6,722 nt of DNA from UBA1543 sp964596375 (lineage in GTDB: Bacteria; Pseudomonadota; Zetaproteobacteria; Mariprofundales; Mariprofundaceae), in contig CAZQTO010000115.1 in NCBI GenBank assembly GCA_964596375.1, positions 1-6,722 on the forward strand, read 5' to 3'. Shown here piece by piece: positions 6,601 through 6,722 of this stretch. The notes below the pieces were generated by a model. That model worked only from the letters and a program-made list of their open reading frames with translations. It was not told where the DNA came from and did no database searches. Position numbers and translations under genes: made by a program. Within the stretch, counting starts at the first letter, position 1; each line of letters opens with the position of its first letter.

Positions 6601-6722
6601 TGTTCAAGCGCTCTGCCAAGCGCATCGTAATTTCTTCCGAGGTTCAAAAATCGCTGGGCATTGAGGCCGATTCCCTGTCCGGTGAGGCACTGATCCGCGC
6701 CATACTGTGCGCCCCGGTGGAC
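3648..6722 (+). CDS. gdhB: Large NAD-dependent glutamate dehydrogenase, N-terminal 1,025 residues (3' end outside window)
   Basis: The frame stays open from ATG 3648 to the window edge. It encodes the large (about 1,600-residue class) NAD-specific glutamate dehydrogenase, which oxidises glutamate to 2-oxoglutarate and ammonia (EC 1.4.1.2) in the cytoplasm. The N-terminal half holds ACT-like regulatory segments: FTIRCPDQAFYLDAVKGYLA (from residue 65), WLNADRYICFG (185-195) and LLLGYFSRSARYANASQVPLL (about 288-309). The catalytic part begins at LRGGPIARGGLRYSDR (742-757), with substrate-site lysines Lys775 (TVKNGQ) and Lys785 (GAKGG), then YLVVAADKGTA (841-851) and FWLGDAFASGG. The NAD-binding glycine motif is GIGDMGGDVFGNG (916-928). 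The start is uncertain: TTG at 3627 is the only other in-frame option after the stop at 3612. The N-terminus seems somewhat shorter than in Pseudomonas relatives, judged from memory. A G-rich tandem repeat lies at residues 199-213. Only a 49-base gap separates it from dodecin, and no terminator is seen there. Confidence 0.95.
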   Translation, partial: MRELRRQLIDFLTRTRREQRLHLPEPRLAALLVGDLLDLLLQPAEQHTSMRSHSITHDNLHRHVFTIRCPDQAFYLDAVKGYLAKRNVQPIELQALVFRLQRDTHGRAQNILHPDKHDPDNAMFIAVHVSATTSPDAEPLARDLDAVLKAVDASVRDFPTMHNALGDMAKLLATDKPESAELLHWLNADRYICFGLLPEGGVNEKGGDEGGLDDERLPARPLGAFRNRAVLHRLAHGLNQEVEALPPATRQGLEWLHIPACQDFLYSPVPVKLVRICWKTPKGLRSALLLGYFSRSARYANASQVPLLRKHWQVLLQQALMIESAFYRREIRTLFDRLPKSLLLSVPPRQWLAPLKAFSDLTGLVQTHAILFTPKPGSMQMIVASLPADRFGPNVLAIIEQHLAGLGLHLHGHESFGAGSHRIVVLGCTGQARKSAEVAAAVQESVIFWKDRARTHVLRNAKQLNVPEALTRLLRLPPVYQNLFPPEQFVDDIRALDWVAQFHRIRVHVRSVAGGVDIQILAPTALPLGHVVSSVQSFGLTAMREAVVEFSEDGSPLYLSSLTCRYANELSRDAIGRLTLALNQVFNDEAENGPLNALVLSAALDIQQVAVLAALRNHVVQLLPDAAPLMMTEMLNRHPETVARLYRMFEARHRPAMPGTYVGQARLEFDKAMESVTSLTDDHWFRALAELVEAGLRTNAYARTANDPVAIKIDPKLVSYAPKPVPYREIFVHGVHVEGVHLRGGPIARGGLRYSDRPADFRTEVLELMATQTVKNGQIVPTGAKGGFVLRNRENPDEAFVQAQYRSFIRSLLRLSDNIVDGKLCPPADIRIAPADANDPYLVVAADKGTARYSDLANAQALEAGFWLGDAFASGGRHGYDHKAIGITARGAWVCAAQHLAALGRDAYNDVISVVGIGDMGGDVFGNGMLLNAHMHLLAAFNHQHIFLDPQPEAVAAFAERKRLFDARLGWGDYNEACISEGGGVFKRSAKRIVISSEVQKSLGIEADSLSGEALIRAILCAPVD
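4241..4285 (+). repeat. Three-copy 15-bp tandem repeat with G5, G8 and G5 runs inside the glutamate dehydrogenase gene
   Basis: Three adjacent 15-base units can be read: TGAAGGGGGTGTGAA (4241-4255), TGAAAAGGGGGGGGA (4256-4270) and TGAAGGGGGTCTGGA (4271-4285), followed by a further TGA. Units 1 and 3 match at 13 of 15 bases; the middle unit matches either at 10 of 15. The period is five codons, so the protein carries EGGVN-EKGGD-EGGLD (residues 199-213) just after the conserved WLNADRYICFG segment, in a loop where the family is variable. The G8 run is at 4262-4269. Confidence 0.75.

Noticed and set aside
5178..6647. 489-residue ORF on the - strand as a gene
   Set aside because: It is in codon register with the strongly conserved dehydrogenase catalytic domain, has a His/Gly/Ala/Ile-rich composition typical of reverse-complement translation, and shows no independent family motif or Shine-Dalgarno that I can support.
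1..6722. Mobile element, CRISPR array, defence or secretion system
   Set aside because: No transposase, integrase, spacer-repeat array or defence-type domain is seen on either strand; the genes are core metabolic families.

Overview
The window looks like an ordinary chromosomal segment from a moderately GC-rich Gram-negative bacterium, most likely a member of Pseudomonadota. The basis is the gene families: a RecN C-terminus, a Tas-type aldo/keto reductase very close in motif content to the enterobacterial protein, a dodecin, and the very large (about 1,600-residue class) NAD-dependent glutamate dehydrogenase. The sequence alone does not fix the genus. There is no rRNA, tRNA, CRISPR array, insertion sequence or phage gene. 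Almost every base is coding and the longest gap between genes is about 55 bases.

Layout: (1) 1-279, + strand, the last 92 codons of recN, whose stop overlaps by one base the start of (2) 279-800, a single-domain GNAT acetyltransferase with the C-terminal signature of short N-acetylglutamate synthases. (3) A 49-base convergent gap with a perfect 8-bp hairpin. (4) 850-1890, - strand, a Tas-like aldo/keto reductase, lying 31 bases downstream of (5) 1922-2887, - strand, a complete histone-deacetylase-superfamily amidohydrolase; these two probably share a transcript. (6) A 55-base divergent intergenic region. (7) 2943-3392, +, a TerB-fold protein, overlapping by ATGA (8) 3389-3598, +, a dodecin flavin-binding protein. 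(9) After 49 bases, the first 1,025 codons of a large NAD-glutamate dehydrogenase, 3648 to the window end, running off the edge.

Functionally the window is a set of metabolic and housekeeping genes: DNA repair plus a probable arginine-pathway acetyltransferase on the left, NADPH-dependent carbonyl reduction and deacylation in the middle, and flavin buffering with glutamate oxidation on the right. I do not see a convincing new multi-gene system. The most notable local signal is inside the glutamate dehydrogenase gene: a three-copy, in-frame 15-bp tandem repeat rich in G runs (including an uninterrupted G8) in a variable loop of the regulatory N-terminal half, where a one-base slip in either direction would truncate the enzyme. 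A second is a three-codon open reading frame with its own good Shine-Dalgarno whose stop overlaps the dehydrogenase start. The long open frame antisense to the dehydrogenase is a codon-aligned shadow, not a gene.
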